A stretch of 64,000 nucleotides of DNA, taken from Geitlerinema sp. PCC 9228 (GTDB lineage Bacteria > Cyanobacteriota > Cyanobacteriia > Cyanobacteriales > PCC-9228). The stretch's first letter is position 1. Each line of letters starts with the position of its first letter. Positions 35,281-44,536 of the stretch are shown in pieces. Location of the stretch: assembly GCF_001870905.1 (NCBI RefSeq), contig NZ_LNDC01000177.1:29061-93060 (forward strand), read 5' to 3'. Below the pieces are notes generated by a model. It searched no databases. It was not told where the DNA came from and saw only the letters and a program-made list of their open reading frames with translations. Made by a program: the position numbers and the translations under genes.

Positions 35281-36054
35281 AAACTTATCCTCCAGGAAAA
35301 TTCTCTAGCAACCGTTACTATATCACTTGATAATCGCGATCGCTATAACCGGAAACAAATTTCCAAAAACATTTTCTAAAAATTTAACATTGCCGCCCCC
35401 CATGTGAATTTTGCCGAAATCAAAACAAAAATGCGCCTTTTATACATTGCAGTTATACTAAAATTTACCTTTAATTTAATTATTATATAAAATTTTTAAA
35501 TATCTATTTAGATAAATAATAAAACACAACGCGGCCTTGTACGGAACCTGAATGTTCTTTTCCCTACCTGTTTGGACGAGTGTCTTTCCATACTTTCCAG
35601 ACAGAATCCCGGTTTTAGAGGACGCGATCGCGCGTGCCAAGTTCCTGGCGTTGGGAAATCTTTCTACCCGCGCAGCTACGGCTTAGTACAGAAACTTCCC
35701 GAATTCAGGGGCTATAGTTGGTGAAATTAATGCTTATGCAAGATTTTACCCCCATTTTGGAATGAAAATCCTACAATTTTTACATCTAATAGTTTTTCGC
35801 GATCGTCTTTTGTTTGTTTTTTTAGGACATATTCACCAAGATCCATCTCCCATTTCCTATGTATGATGGATCCATCTCCAGCCTTAAGCTTATCCGAAAC
35901 TCGTAAAAACTGAATTTTGTCGCGGAATAAGCCATTCAGATGTCTGGCAAAAACGCCGCCATGAAAAATCCTGAAGTACGCACAGTAAGCGGATTGAAGG
36001 TATTTTGGTTGAGAAAACCTACAGGAAACTTGGATGGTGATTCCCAAAACCCTA
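35281..36054. other. Long gene-free stretch
   Basis: About 770 bases between a divergent pair. The first part is AT-rich with many short repeats of A and T. A 106-codon minus-strand frame (35727-36047) lacks a ribosome site and recognisable motifs. Nothing is called apart from the promoter at its right edge. Confidence 0.5.
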
Positions 36055-36084
36055 TTGACACTCCAAAAAAGTACGAGCTATAAA
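36055..36084 (+). promoter_or_regulatory. Promoter of the DUF4347/RTX gene
   Basis: TTGACA (36055-36060), 18-bp spacer, TATAAA (36079-36084). The gene starts at 36125. Confidence 0.65.
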
Positions 36085-36124
36085 GGCTAGTCGGAGATAT
36101 TTCTTGGATCAAAAGGAGATAGTT

Positions 36125-38641
36125 ATGGTTCAAGTTGCCTTTCAAGCCACTTTAGTTTCGGAATTGGATAGTGTAGCTAACGCGGTTGAGAGCGCAAAAA
36201 CACACAATTGTACTAGCCAGCATCTACGGCAGGATGGCAGTTGCACATCTTTGGCATTGATCGATCCGAGTGTAGAGAACTACCAAAGCTTGATAGCAGG
36301 GATGGTTCCCGGAACCAAAGCCATTCTGCTCGATCGCGATCGCAACGGCATCCAACAGATTGGGGAAATCCTAGAAAATTACCGCAACCTTGAATCCATT
36401 CATATTATTGCTCACGGTTCGCCTGGGTGTCTCTACGTAGGCAACAGCGTTCTCAACCGCCAAACCCTACCCACCTACGAACGCAACTTACAAAGCTGGC
36501 GAGATGCCTTGGCAGCAGATGCGGATATTTTCCTGTATGGTTGCCGTATTGCCGATACCGTTCGCAACGAATCTTTCTTGGAACAACTGGCTGTTCTGAC
36601 AAATGCGAATATCGCCGCCACCAGCAGCATTACCGGCAATGCCAAGCAAGGCGGTAACTGGAACTTCGAGGTACAAATTGGGAACGTTCGTTCTTCGCTA
36701 GCCATTTCCGAAACCACCCAGCAAAGCTATCCTGGTATTTTGGATACCATTACCCTCAACGTTAATATCACCACAGACGAAAGCGACGGCGAGGCAAATA
36801 CCGGCAATGGCTTATCGTTACGCGATGCCATTCTGACTGCCAACAACGATCCGGATAATGACTACATCATCGAACTGCAAGGAGGCGAAACCTACAATCT
36901 CAGTCTCAGCGATACCAACGATGCCGAATCTAGTCCGGATGCTACCGTAGCCGACCTCGACATTGCCAACAGTGGTAACGTCACCATTCGTACCAGCAGC
37001 GGTCAAGCCACCATTGATGCCAGCAATATTGGTGGTGGTAGCGAACGACGCGATCGCGTTTTTCAAGTATTGGATAATGCCAATCTTACTTTAGAAAATG
37101 TAGTAGTCACAGGTGGCGAAGCACCATCCGATGGAAATAGTTCTACCTTACCCAACTCCGAAGAAGGAGGCGGCATTCGGGTTAACTTACAGGGAGAACT
37201 AACCCTGAAAAATAGCACTATTTCTGGAAATTCTGCTGTTCGCGGTGCCGGTATTTTCAGCGATTCCAACAGCAACACCACCTTCAATAACAGTGAAGTT
37301 TCTGACAACAGATCGGGTCTGGGAGGTGGCCCGGGAGGTGGCATTTTCAACGATATTTATAGTACAGCTACTTTCAACAACAGCACCATCGCCAATAATA
37401 CTAGCAACGGTAGTGGTGGCGGCATCTTCAACAATGAGAATGCGAGTGCTAGCTTTACTAATAGTACTATAAAAGATAACGCTACATCGTTTGGAGGCGA
37501 TGGCGCTGGTATTTTCAACGGCCAAAATGCTACTGCTACGGTCAGTAACAGCCAAATTTCTGGAAATTCTGCTACTCGCGATGGTGGCGGCATTTTCAAT
37601 GATGCCTCCGCCACTCTTTCTGTTAGCGATAGTACTGTTACAGGAAACTCTTCAAGTGACGATGGTGGCGGGATTGCTAACTTCACCTTCAATAGCACAG
37701 CTAACATCCAGAACAGTACAATTTCTAATAATTATGCAGATAACGGAGGGGGGGGATTCTTCAACAATGGCTCAGCTCGCATTTATGGTAGTACCATTTC
37801 CGGTAATTCTGCAGGTGATAACGGTAACGGTGGCGGTATTGACAACAGCGGTTTAGCTCGTATTTATAACAGTACCATTTTTGGTAATTCTGTAGAGGAG
37901 AGAGGTGGCGGCATTCATAATGCTGGCTTCTCCGGCGAAACCATTCTGACTTTGACCAACAGCACTATCTCCGGTAATACCTCATCTTCAGATGGTGGCG
38001 GTATTTTTAATCTTAAAACAGCTACGCTAAACAACAGCACGATTTTTGAAAATTCAGCAACTGGCAACGGTGCTGGGATTTTCAACAAAGATACCGTTAC
38101 CATTAATAATTCCATCATTGCTCAAAATCAAGGATTTCGCGATCTGCAAAACGACGGTGGCAACATTGGTACTGGCGGAAGCAATATTGTCGAAGATACG
38201 AACGTCACCGATGCCACCTTTATCAGCGAAAACCCGCAACTTGGTTCTCTCAACGATAACGGCGGTCCTACGCCAACCCACCTTCCCCTTGACGGAAGTC
38301 CTGCAATTGATGGTGGTGCGAACAGTGCTGTTCCCGCAGATAGCGAGGATTTAGACGGAGATGGCGATACCAGCGAAAGCATTCCCTACGACCAACGCGG
38401 ATCTGAGTTCGATCGCATTAGCAACGGTACGGTCGATATTGGTGCTGTGGAAGTTCAACAAGGAGACACCACACCTCCCACCATTAGTGCCGTCACTACT
38501 ACCAACAGCGGCACTCTGACAACCGACGATACTCTGACGTTGGTGGTCCGATGCCAACGAAGATTTGCTTACCAATGGCAATGCTTCCTTGGAATTGGAT
38601 ATCGGTGGCACCACCCGCACTGCCAATCTCGATACTATTAA
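36125..38641 (+). CDS. DUF4347 / beta-helix exoprotein, N-terminal part before a frameshift
   Basis: Start ATG 36125, with AAAGGAG 6 bases upstream. Residues 1-205 match DUF4347 (IHIIAHGSPGCLYVG, DIFLYGCRIA), common at the start of large cyanobacterial secreted proteins. Residues ~215-720 are repeats of the right-handed beta-helix type (NNSTISGNSA-GGGI). The frame then goes wrong near 38544: after DTLTLVV it reads nonsense, while the next frame continues with SDANEDLLTNGNASLEL. Either a real single-base mutation or a sequencing error. Confidence 0.85.
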   Translation: MVQVAFQATLVSELDSVANAVESAKTHNCTSQHLRQDGSCTSLALIDPSVENYQSLIAGMVPGTKAILLDRDRNGIQQIGEILENYRNLESIHIIAHGSPGCLYVGNSVLNRQTLPTYERNLQSWRDALAADADIFLYGCRIADTVRNESFLEQLAVLTNANIAATSSITGNAKQGGNWNFEVQIGNVRSSLAISETTQQSYPGILDTITLNVNITTDESDGEANTGNGLSLRDAILTANNDPDNDYIIELQGGETYNLSLSDTNDAESSPDATVADLDIANSGNVTIRTSSGQATIDASNIGGGSERRDRVFQVLDNANLTLENVVVTGGEAPSDGNSSTLPNSEEGGGIRVNLQGELTLKNSTISGNSAVRGAGIFSDSNSNTTFNNSEVSDNRSGLGGGPGGGIFNDIYSTATFNNSTIANNTSNGSGGGIFNNENASASFTNSTIKDNATSFGGDGAGIFNGQNATATVSNSQISGNSATRDGGGIFNDASATLSVSDSTVTGNSSSDDGGGIANFTFNSTANIQNSTISNNYADNGGGGFFNNGSARIYGSTISGNSAGDNGNGGGIDNSGLARIYNSTIFGNSVEERGGGIHNAGFSGETILTLTNSTISGNTSSSDGGGIFNLKTATLNNSTIFENSATGNGAGIFNKDTVTINNSIIAQNQGFRDLQNDGGNIGTGGSNIVEDTNVTDATFISENPQLGSLNDNGGPTPTHLPLDGSPAIDGGANSAVPADSEDLDGDGDTSESIPYDQRGSEFDRISNGTVDIGAVEVQQGDTTPPTISAVTTTNSGTLTTDDTLTLVVRCQRRFAYQWQCFLGIGYRWHHPHCQSRYY

Positions 38642-40310
38642 CAGCGATGGCAACGCCGTCTTTACCTACACCATCCAAAGTGACGACAATAACGATAGTG
38701 ATGGCATTGATGTTACTGCTATCTCTGTAGAAAACAATGGTCTGGAAGATGCCGCTGGCAACGATTTAGATACCAACAGCTTTTCTGCAGTCAATCTCGA
38801 TGTCAATGTAGTCAATCTCGATGTCAATGTGGATACATCTCAAGATGATGGCGACGATAGTGACGACGGTGACGACGGTGATGGTGGTGACGATGGTGAC
38901 TCTGGTGGTGGAAATGGTGGTGGAACCACCAACAATCCTCCCAGCATAGAACACGTCGATATTACCAGAACAGTTGCTGCCAACGGTCAAATCGATCTAA
39001 ATGGCGATACCTTTGCTGAAGCTTTCTCCGATCCGGAAGGCAGCGAATTGCAAGCCATTTCCATCGAAAGCTTGCCAGAAAACGGTACTTTGTTCCTGGG
39101 TCAGACAGAAGTAAATCCAGAACAAATTATTGCTGCTAGCGAGATTGACTCGTTGCTTCTAGAACCTGACGCTGGCTTTGAAGAAACTTTGGAGTTTCGC
39201 TGGAATGCTTCTGATGGCGAACGGTTCTCTCTGTTTGATAAGAGTTTCAGTATTGATGTGGAAATCGATGACGGTGATGGCGACAATGGCGACGATGATG
39301 ACGATGATGATGGTGATGATAGCGACGACGGTGACAACGGTAATGGCGACGACGGTGACGGTGACGACGATGGTCTCTTGAATGTCATTACCGGTTCCGA
39401 TAGCAACGACACGTTAGAAGGTTCTAACGAAAATGACGATGTTACTGCTGGTGGTGGCAGCGATGGCATTGCTGTCTTTGCTGGAGACGATAACGTTCGC
39501 GGTGACGCTGGCAATGACTTCATCTTCGGCGACAGCGGCGATGACAACTTAAGTGGCGGTGACGACAACGATATCCTCTTTGGTGGTTCGGATAACGACA
39601 ATCTCCAAGGGGATGCTGGCAACGATGTTGCACTTGGCGGTGATGGTAATGAAAATATCAATGGTGGTAGTGACAATGACTTGCTTTTTGGCAATCAGGG
39701 AACGGATACCATTGACGGCAACGACGGTAACGATACCCTGTTTGGCGGTCAAGGCAACGACAATCTCCTCGGTGGTACTGGTAGCGATCGCTTGAATGGA
39801 GATTTCGGCGACGATATCCTAAATGGTGGCAGCGACGATGATGTCTTGTCTGGCTTGCAAGGAAATGACACCATCTTTGGCGGTCAAGGCAACGACAACT
39901 TTCTTGCGAACAACCCAGGAGACGATCTTCTCAGCGGCGATTTCGGAAACGATATCCTCAATGGCGGCGATGGCAACGATATCCTCCTTGGTGGAGAGGG
40001 GAACGACACACTTACTGGTAACGCAGGAGAAGACACCATTATTGGTGGTGCTGGCAGCGATGTCTTCTCACTAACTTCCCAAGACGGTGTCAACTTCATT
40101 GGCGATTATCAAGATGGCGTGGATACGTTGGAATTGATTAGCAATGACATGCCACCCCAACCGGAAAATATCACTTTTGAAGATGTCAGTATTTTACAAG
40201 CTACTGGTGGTACGGTTATCTCTGTCAACGGAGAAGCGATCGCAGGTCTAACAGGTGTAGATGCCAGCAACATCACTGAAGACGATATCCAAATCACTTC
40301 TCTGGCATAA
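38544..40310 (+). CDS. RTX calcium-binding C-terminal part of the same exoprotein
   Basis: Continues the 36125 gene in the +1 frame; the ATG at 38565 is internal and probably not a real start. It holds a bacterial Ig-like segment (LELDIGGTTRTANLDT), acidic Asp/Gly linkers, a second cadherin-like segment (~38940-39250), and about a dozen RTX nonapeptide groups (GGQGNDNLLGG type, 39390-40060). It ends with a typical non-repeat tail. RTX proteins are exported by type I secretion and fold on binding calcium outside the cell. Confidence 0.85.
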   Translation, partial: WSDANEDLLTNGNASLELDIGGTTRTANLDTINSDGNAVFTYTIQSDDNNDSDGIDVTAISVENNGLEDAAGNDLDTNSFSAVNLDVNVVNLDVNVDTSQDDGDDSDDGDDGDGGDDGDSGGGNGGGTTNNPPSIEHVDITRTVAANGQIDLNGDTFAEAFSDPEGSELQAISIESLPENGTLFLGQTEVNPEQIIAASEIDSLLLEPDAGFEETLEFRWNASDGERFSLFDKSFSIDVEIDDGDGDNGDDDDDDDGDDSDDGDNGNGDDGDGDDDGLLNVITGSDSNDTLEGSNENDDVTAGGGSDGIAVFAGDDNVRGDAGNDFIFGDSGDDNLSGGDDNDILFGGSDNDNLQGDAGNDVALGGDGNENINGGSDNDLLFGNQGTDTIDGNDGNDTLFGGQGNDNLLGGTGSDRLNGDFGDDILNGGSDDDVLSGLQGNDTIFGGQGNDNFLANNPGDDLLSGDFGNDILNGGDGNDILLGGEGNDTLTGNAGEDTIIGGAGSDVFSLTSQDGVNFIGDYQDGVDTLELISNDMPPQPENITFEDVSILQATGGTVISVNGEAIAGLTGVDASNITEDDIQITSLA

Positions 40311-40340
40311 CCCAACCCATCTTTAGAACCATTTGTCTTG

Positions 40341-40373
40341 GTAGGGTGTTTTGTTGCACCCTACTTTTTTTAT
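40341..40373 (+). terminator. Terminator after the RTX gene
   Basis: GTAGGGTG (40341-40348), loop, CACCCTAC (40357-40364), then a run of seven T. Confidence 0.88.
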
Positions 40374-40437
40374 TTTCTTGATAGAGGGAATTTTGTATTT
40401 TGCTACCAACAACAAAATTCTAGAAATTGGCTGCGAT

Positions 40438-40451
40438 TTGACTTAGGTCAA
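40438..40451 (+). promoter_or_regulatory. CRP/FNR-type palindrome upstream of hcp
   Basis: TTGACTTAGGTCAA is a perfect dyad TTGAC-N4-GTCAA, 61 bases before the hcp start. This form resembles sites of CRP/FNR-family regulators that control hcp in other bacteria (HcpR, FNR-like). Confidence 0.6.
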
Positions 40452-40512
40452 GGAAATCTTCCCCGCAGTTCGGATAGAGTAACAATAGACCAGCAGGAAG
40501 GAGAGAAACCAT

Positions 40513-42150
40513 ATGTTTTGCAGCCAATGCGAACAAACCACCAAAGGCGAAGCTTGCTATAAAATGGGTGCTTGCGGCAAAACCCCGGAAGTCGATGCTT
40601 TGCAAGATTTACTCGCTCACTGTTTGCGGGGATTGGGAGAAGTTGCTTTACAAGCCAGAGAAGTAGGTATAACTGACAGAGAGGTTGATGTTTTTACCTG
40701 CGAGGCACTGTTTGCTACCCTCACCAACGTTAACTTTGACCCAGAAGACTTTTGTAATTATATCCAAAAAGCGATCGCGTTGCGAGAAGACCTGAAAAAT
40801 CGCATCGCCGCCACCGGCAGTACGCCACTTTGGTCGGATTTAGCAAATTTCCAACCCGCTAGCGACCAAGCCAACTTGGTACAACAAGGCAAAGATATCG
40901 AATACGAATTCATTGGTCAATCCGGCACCAACAAAGATATATTCTCCCTCAAACTGACCGTCTTGTACGGACTAAAAGGCATCGCTGCTTATGCTTTCCA
41001 TGCTGCCGAACTCGGTCAACACGACGATAGCGTATATGAATTTTGCCATCGTGCCTTAGCTGCTTTAGATAGCCAAGACAAAAGCTTGCAGGATTGGGTA
41101 GAAATTGCCCTAGAACTGGGGAAAGTCAACCTGCGGACCATGGAACTGTTGGATGCTGGCAATACGCAAACCTACGGCGACCCCGTACCCACCAGCGTTC
41201 CTTTGGGTGCCAAACGCGGCAAAGCCATTTTAATGTCCGGTCACGATTTGCTAGAGTTGGAAAAACTGCTGCAGCAAACTCAAAACACAGGCATCTACGT
41301 CTATACCCACGGAGAAATGTTGCCGGCACACGGCTATCCCAAATTAAAACAAAAATATCCTCACTTATACGGTCACTATGGTACCGCTTGGCAAAATCAA
41401 ACCAAGGAATTTGCCGAGTTTCCCGGTCCCATTGTTCTCAACACCAACTGCCTGATGCCGCCGCGAGATAACTATCGCGATCGCGTTTATACCGCCGGTC
41501 CGGTAGGTTTTCCTGGTTTACCCCATATCCAAAACGATGATTTTACCCCCGTCATCGAACAAGCATTAGCCATGTCTGGTTTTACCACCGACGGTGATTC
41601 CCGTTGCGTCACCACGGGATTTGCTCGCAATGCCGTTTCGCAAGTAGCGGATAAGGTTATCGAGGCAGTCAAACAAGGAGATATTCGCCACTTCTTCCTG
41701 GTTGGCGGTTGCGATGGTGCCAAACCTACCCGCAATTACTATACCGAATTTGTGGAAAAAGTTCCCAACGATTGTGTGGTTCTCACCCTAGCTTGCGGCA
41801 AGTTCCGTTTCTTCGATAAAAATCTGGGAGACATCGACGGCATCCCCCGCTTGATGGATGTGGGTCAGTGCAACGATGCCTACTCTGCCATTCAAATTGC
41901 TTTGACGCTGGCGAATGCTTTCTCGGTGGATGTGAACGAACTGCCGCTATCGATGGTTCTCTCTTGGTACGAACAAAAAGCGGTGGCAATTTTGCTGACG
42001 CTGCTGTACTTAGGCATCAAAGATATTCGCCTCGGTCCCAGCATACCGGCGTTTATTTCTCCCAATGTCTTGCAATTGCTCTCGCAGCAGTACAACCTGA
42101 AGCCAATTTCCACCCCCGATGAAGATTTGGCTGCTTGTTTGCAAAGTTAG
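40513..42150 (+). CDS. hcp: Hydroxylamine reductase / hybrid cluster protein
   Basis: 545 residues, AAGGAGAG upstream. N-terminal Cys set MFCSQCEQT...C15...C21 binds an Fe-S cluster; later Cys, His and Glu residues for the hybrid 4Fe-2S-2O cluster include those in LNTNCLMPP, GGCDG and LACGKFRF. Hcp reduces hydroxylamine and is now viewed as a nitric oxide reductase or S-nitrosylase. Expression under low oxygen or nitrosative stress is suggested by the palindrome upstream. Single gene; no hcr reductase nearby. Confidence 0.95.
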   Translation: MFCSQCEQTTKGEACYKMGACGKTPEVDALQDLLAHCLRGLGEVALQAREVGITDREVDVFTCEALFATLTNVNFDPEDFCNYIQKAIALREDLKNRIAATGSTPLWSDLANFQPASDQANLVQQGKDIEYEFIGQSGTNKDIFSLKLTVLYGLKGIAAYAFHAAELGQHDDSVYEFCHRALAALDSQDKSLQDWVEIALELGKVNLRTMELLDAGNTQTYGDPVPTSVPLGAKRGKAILMSGHDLLELEKLLQQTQNTGIYVYTHGEMLPAHGYPKLKQKYPHLYGHYGTAWQNQTKEFAEFPGPIVLNTNCLMPPRDNYRDRVYTAGPVGFPGLPHIQNDDFTPVIEQALAMSGFTTDGDSRCVTTGFARNAVSQVADKVIEAVKQGDIRHFFLVGGCDGAKPTRNYYTEFVEKVPNDCVVLTLACGKFRFFDKNLGDIDGIPRLMDVGQCNDAYSAIQIALTLANAFSVDVNELPLSMVLSWYEQKAVAILLTLLYLGIKDIRLGPSIPAFISPNVLQLLSQQYNLKPISTPDEDLAACLQS

Positions 42151-42192
42151 AAGTGATACCAAATTCGATATGCAAAGACCACGTTTGAGATA

Positions 42193-42243
42193 GAGGAGGG
42201 GGAGGAGTGGGAGGAGGGGGAGGAGTGGGAGGAGGGGGAGGAG
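42193..42243. repeat. G-rich 18-bp tandem repeat
   Basis: GAGGAGGGGGAGGAGTGG repeated 2.8 times. The G runs could form a quadruplex on this strand. Confidence 0.85.
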
Positions 42244-42316
42244 AGAAAAAACCACAAGAAGTTTTAGCGTTATACCATTTCCTTAATAATTTGCAAGAGA
42301 TAATAGAGGCATTTTT

Positions 42317-42391
42317 GTAGGGGCGCAAGGCGTGAGCGCCCCTACCAGGGCAATTGGCAAATTCCAGACAATCGTTGTTTTTCAGAAATAG
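42317..42391. repeat. Dispersed extragenic repeat, copy A
   Basis: A perfect hairpin GTAGGGGCGC / GCGCCCCTAC (42317-42345) joins a conserved segment running from CCCCTACCAGGGCAATTGG to GTTGTTTTTCAGAAATAG. The same unit occurs inverted at 43277-43329, on the other side of the ompW-like gene, and as a decayed inverted pair at 58704-58756 and 58945-58997. The remaining sequence up to 42487 shows nothing else. Confidence 0.7.
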
Positions 42392-42487
42392 TATTACCTA
42401 CTATTTTAGCCTAGATACGCTCCTACAAAAACCTTTTCTCTTTTCAAGAGGGTATGCTTCCTTCGAGCCAATGAAATTGAATTGGTG

Positions 42488-43159
42488 TTAAAAACGATAC
42501 CCTACACCAATACTGAAAATCCAAGGATCGATGCCTACATCCGCATCCACATCAGTTCCTCCAACTGAAACATCTACCTCAGTATCTAAAAATATCTTTT
42601 TGACATCAAAATTTAGCGACCAATTACCAACAATAGCGTAGTCAGCTCCTATTTGAAGAGCAAAAGCAAATCTATCGTCGTATTCAATGTTTGTGGCATC
42701 GCCGTCTTCTTCATCGAAGAATATCGTGTAATTCACACCGGTTCCCACATAGGGACTAAATCGCTCTTGGGAGAGAAAGTGGTATTGTAATGTGAGCGTT
42801 GGCGGTAAAAGTTGCACTTCTCCCAAGTCAGCATCTCCTAAAGGCGTGTCAATAGCTTCTACGTCGTGACGAGTTGTGGCTAGGATAAGTTCAACAGCTA
42901 AATTATCTGTGAAAAAATAACTAATATCTAACTCCGGAACGTAATCGTCATCAACCCTGGCTTCCCCAGAAATGTCAATATCGTTTGATGTTAAATCGCT
43001 ATCCTCATCGGGTATAACACCAATTCCCCGCAATCGAATTAAAATATCTCCAGCTTCTTTCGGTTTGAACTCTTGAGCGACACCTGGGGAAGCTGGAAAA
43101 ATTCCCAGGAACAACGCCAAAAAAGTCGTGCCGGCGAGGGCAATTTGTTTTTTTTGCAT
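42488..43159 (-). CDS. OmpW-family outer membrane protein
   Basis: 223 residues with a signal peptide (LFLGIFPASPGVAQ). OmpW features are GDILIRLRGIGVIPDE after the signal, YFFTDNLAVELILATTRHDVE, LLPPTLTLQYHF, SPYVGTGVNYTIFF, and a final GVGYRF ending in Phe, as needed for outer-membrane insertion. Expected to be an eight-strand barrel with a hydrophobic channel. Flanked on both sides by inverted copies of a dispersed repeat, so it may sit on a mobile or recombining segment. Confidence 0.85.
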   Translation of the reverse strand: MQKKQIALAGTTFLALFLGIFPASPGVAQEFKPKEAGDILIRLRGIGVIPDEDSDLTSNDIDISGEARVDDDYVPELDISYFFTDNLAVELILATTRHDVEAIDTPLGDADLGEVQLLPPTLTLQYHFLSQERFSPYVGTGVNYTIFFDEEDGDATNIEYDDRFAFALQIGADYAIVGNWSLNFDVKKIFLDTEVDVSVGGTDVDADVGIDPWIFSIGVGYRF

Positions 43160-43276
43160 AACTCGAATAACTGGTTTTCTTTATGTTGGGTTCAATTGTA
43201 AATATACTTTTTTGTTATAGTCAATCCATTTTTGATTGCTTTTAGTTATTAGATCGATAAAATGAAGGGCTCGATC

Positions 43277-43389
43277 CTATTTCTGAAAAACAACAATTGT
43301 ATGGAATTTGCCAATTGCCCTGGTAGGGGCGCTCACGCGTTGCGCCCCTACTCACGCGTTGCGCCCCTACTCACGCGTTGCACCCCTAC
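43277..43389. repeat. Dispersed repeat copy B and a 19-bp tandem repeat
   Basis: 43277-43329 is the reverse complement of copy A at 42339-42391. It is followed by three tandem units of TCACGCGTTGCGCCCCTAC (43333-43389). The rest of the gap to the dapB end holds only the terminator at 43601. Confidence 0.75.
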
Positions 43390-43600
43390 CAAAATATCCC
43401 AATTATTTATTGCATATTTTAAGGAAACGGTATTCACCTGGATGCGCTACTTACTCCTCACTCCTACCCTCTAGAACCATGCTATAGAGATAATGAGAGA
43501 TCGGTCTTTTCCGAACTTCCACAAGGGATGGCATTATTGATACTTACTTCGACTTAATGTTATCAAAATTTAAAACAGAATAAAGCATATCATAGACCCT

Positions 43601-43620
43601 AGGGTGGGCATACCCACCCT
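43601..43620 (-). terminator. Hairpin after dapB
   Basis: AGGGTGGG CATA CCCACCCT, just past the dapB stop. No strong T run, so efficiency is uncertain. Confidence 0.5.
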
Positions 43621-43630
43621 AATCCTCTAA

Positions 43631-44461
43631 TTACAGGATTTTTTCTAAACCATACACCAAAGTTTTTAGTTCCAAAACTTTACGTACGGCAAGCAAAACC
43701 CCAGGCATGAATGAGGCACGATCGATGGTGTCGTGACGCAACGTATACGTTTGTCCGGGACCACCAAAAATAACTTCCTGGTGAGCCAGCAATCCCGGCA
43801 GACGAATGCTGTGAATGGGAATATTTTCCGGTGCTTTCGCTCCCCTGGCACCGGCCATGTTCTCACTTTCCTCTACTTGGGGAGGATTGTAAGTTTTGCC
43901 CAGCTCTGCCAGCATTTGAGCGGTTTTAATCGCCGTACCGCTGGGGGCATCTGCCTTTTGATTGTGATGGAGTTCGATGATTTCTACGTTCTCGAAATAT
44001 TGAGATGCGCGAATGGCGGCTTGTTGCAGTAAGACCATGCCAATGGAAAAATTGGGAACAATCAACGCACCCATGCTGGCTTTTTCGGCAAAATCCGCCA
44101 GTTCGTCGAGTTGTTTGGCGGTTAAGCCGGTGGTTCCTACTACGGGTCGAATGCCATACGCGATCGCGGTGCGGATGTTATCGTAAATGCTATCGGGATG
44201 GGTAAAATCCACCATCACCCCCGGCTGTTTTTCCTGTACAGCCATGACCATGGTTCCCTGCAAATCGTCGAGAATGGGAACCTCCAAAGCACCACAGCTA
44301 GCCACTTCGCCGACATCTTGCCCCATGTATTGCGGATTTTTGTCAATAGCACCGAACAGGGTCATGTCTTCGGCTTGGGAAACTGCTTTTACCACTTCGC
44401 GACCCATTTTGCCGGCGGCACCGTTTACAATAACGGGAATGGGAGATTGACGCTGCTGCAT
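43631..44461 (-). CDS. dapB: 4-hydroxy-tetrahydrodipicolinate reductase
   Basis: 276 residues. Reduces 4-hydroxy-tetrahydrodipicolinate with NAD(P)H in lysine and diaminopimelate synthesis. The Rossmann start [19 protein letters not shown] and the catalytic signature [15 protein letters not shown] (His-His and the Lys/Ser-Gly-Thr loop) are all present. Length is normal for the family. Confidence 0.96.
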   Translation of the reverse strand: MQQRQSPIPVIVNGAAGKMGREVVKAVSQAEDMTLFGAIDKNPQYMGQDVGEVASCGALEVPILDDLQGTMVMAVQEKQPGVMVDFTHPDSIYDNIRTAIAYGIRPVVGTTGLTAKQLDELADFAEKASMGALIVPNFSIGMVLLQQAAIRASQYFENVEIIELHHNQKADAPSGTAIKTAQMLAELGKTYNPPQVEESENMAGARGAKAPENIPIHSIRLPGLLAHQEVIFGGPGQTYTLRHDTIDRASFMPGVLLAVRKVLELKTLVYGLEKIL

Positions 44462-44536
44462 GTTTTTAACCTATTACATCTATTGCTACGTATGGATATT
44501 CTAAGGGATTGGCGTGTCTGGGTCGAAGGAAACCCC

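Noticed and set aside
35727..36047. Minus-strand frame of 106 codons
   Set aside because: No ribosome site, no recognisable motif, and it lies in an AT-rich intergenic region.
39101..39694. Ser/Pro-rich minus-strand frame opposite the RTX repeats
   Set aside because: It is the shadow of Asp/Gly-rich RTX codons.
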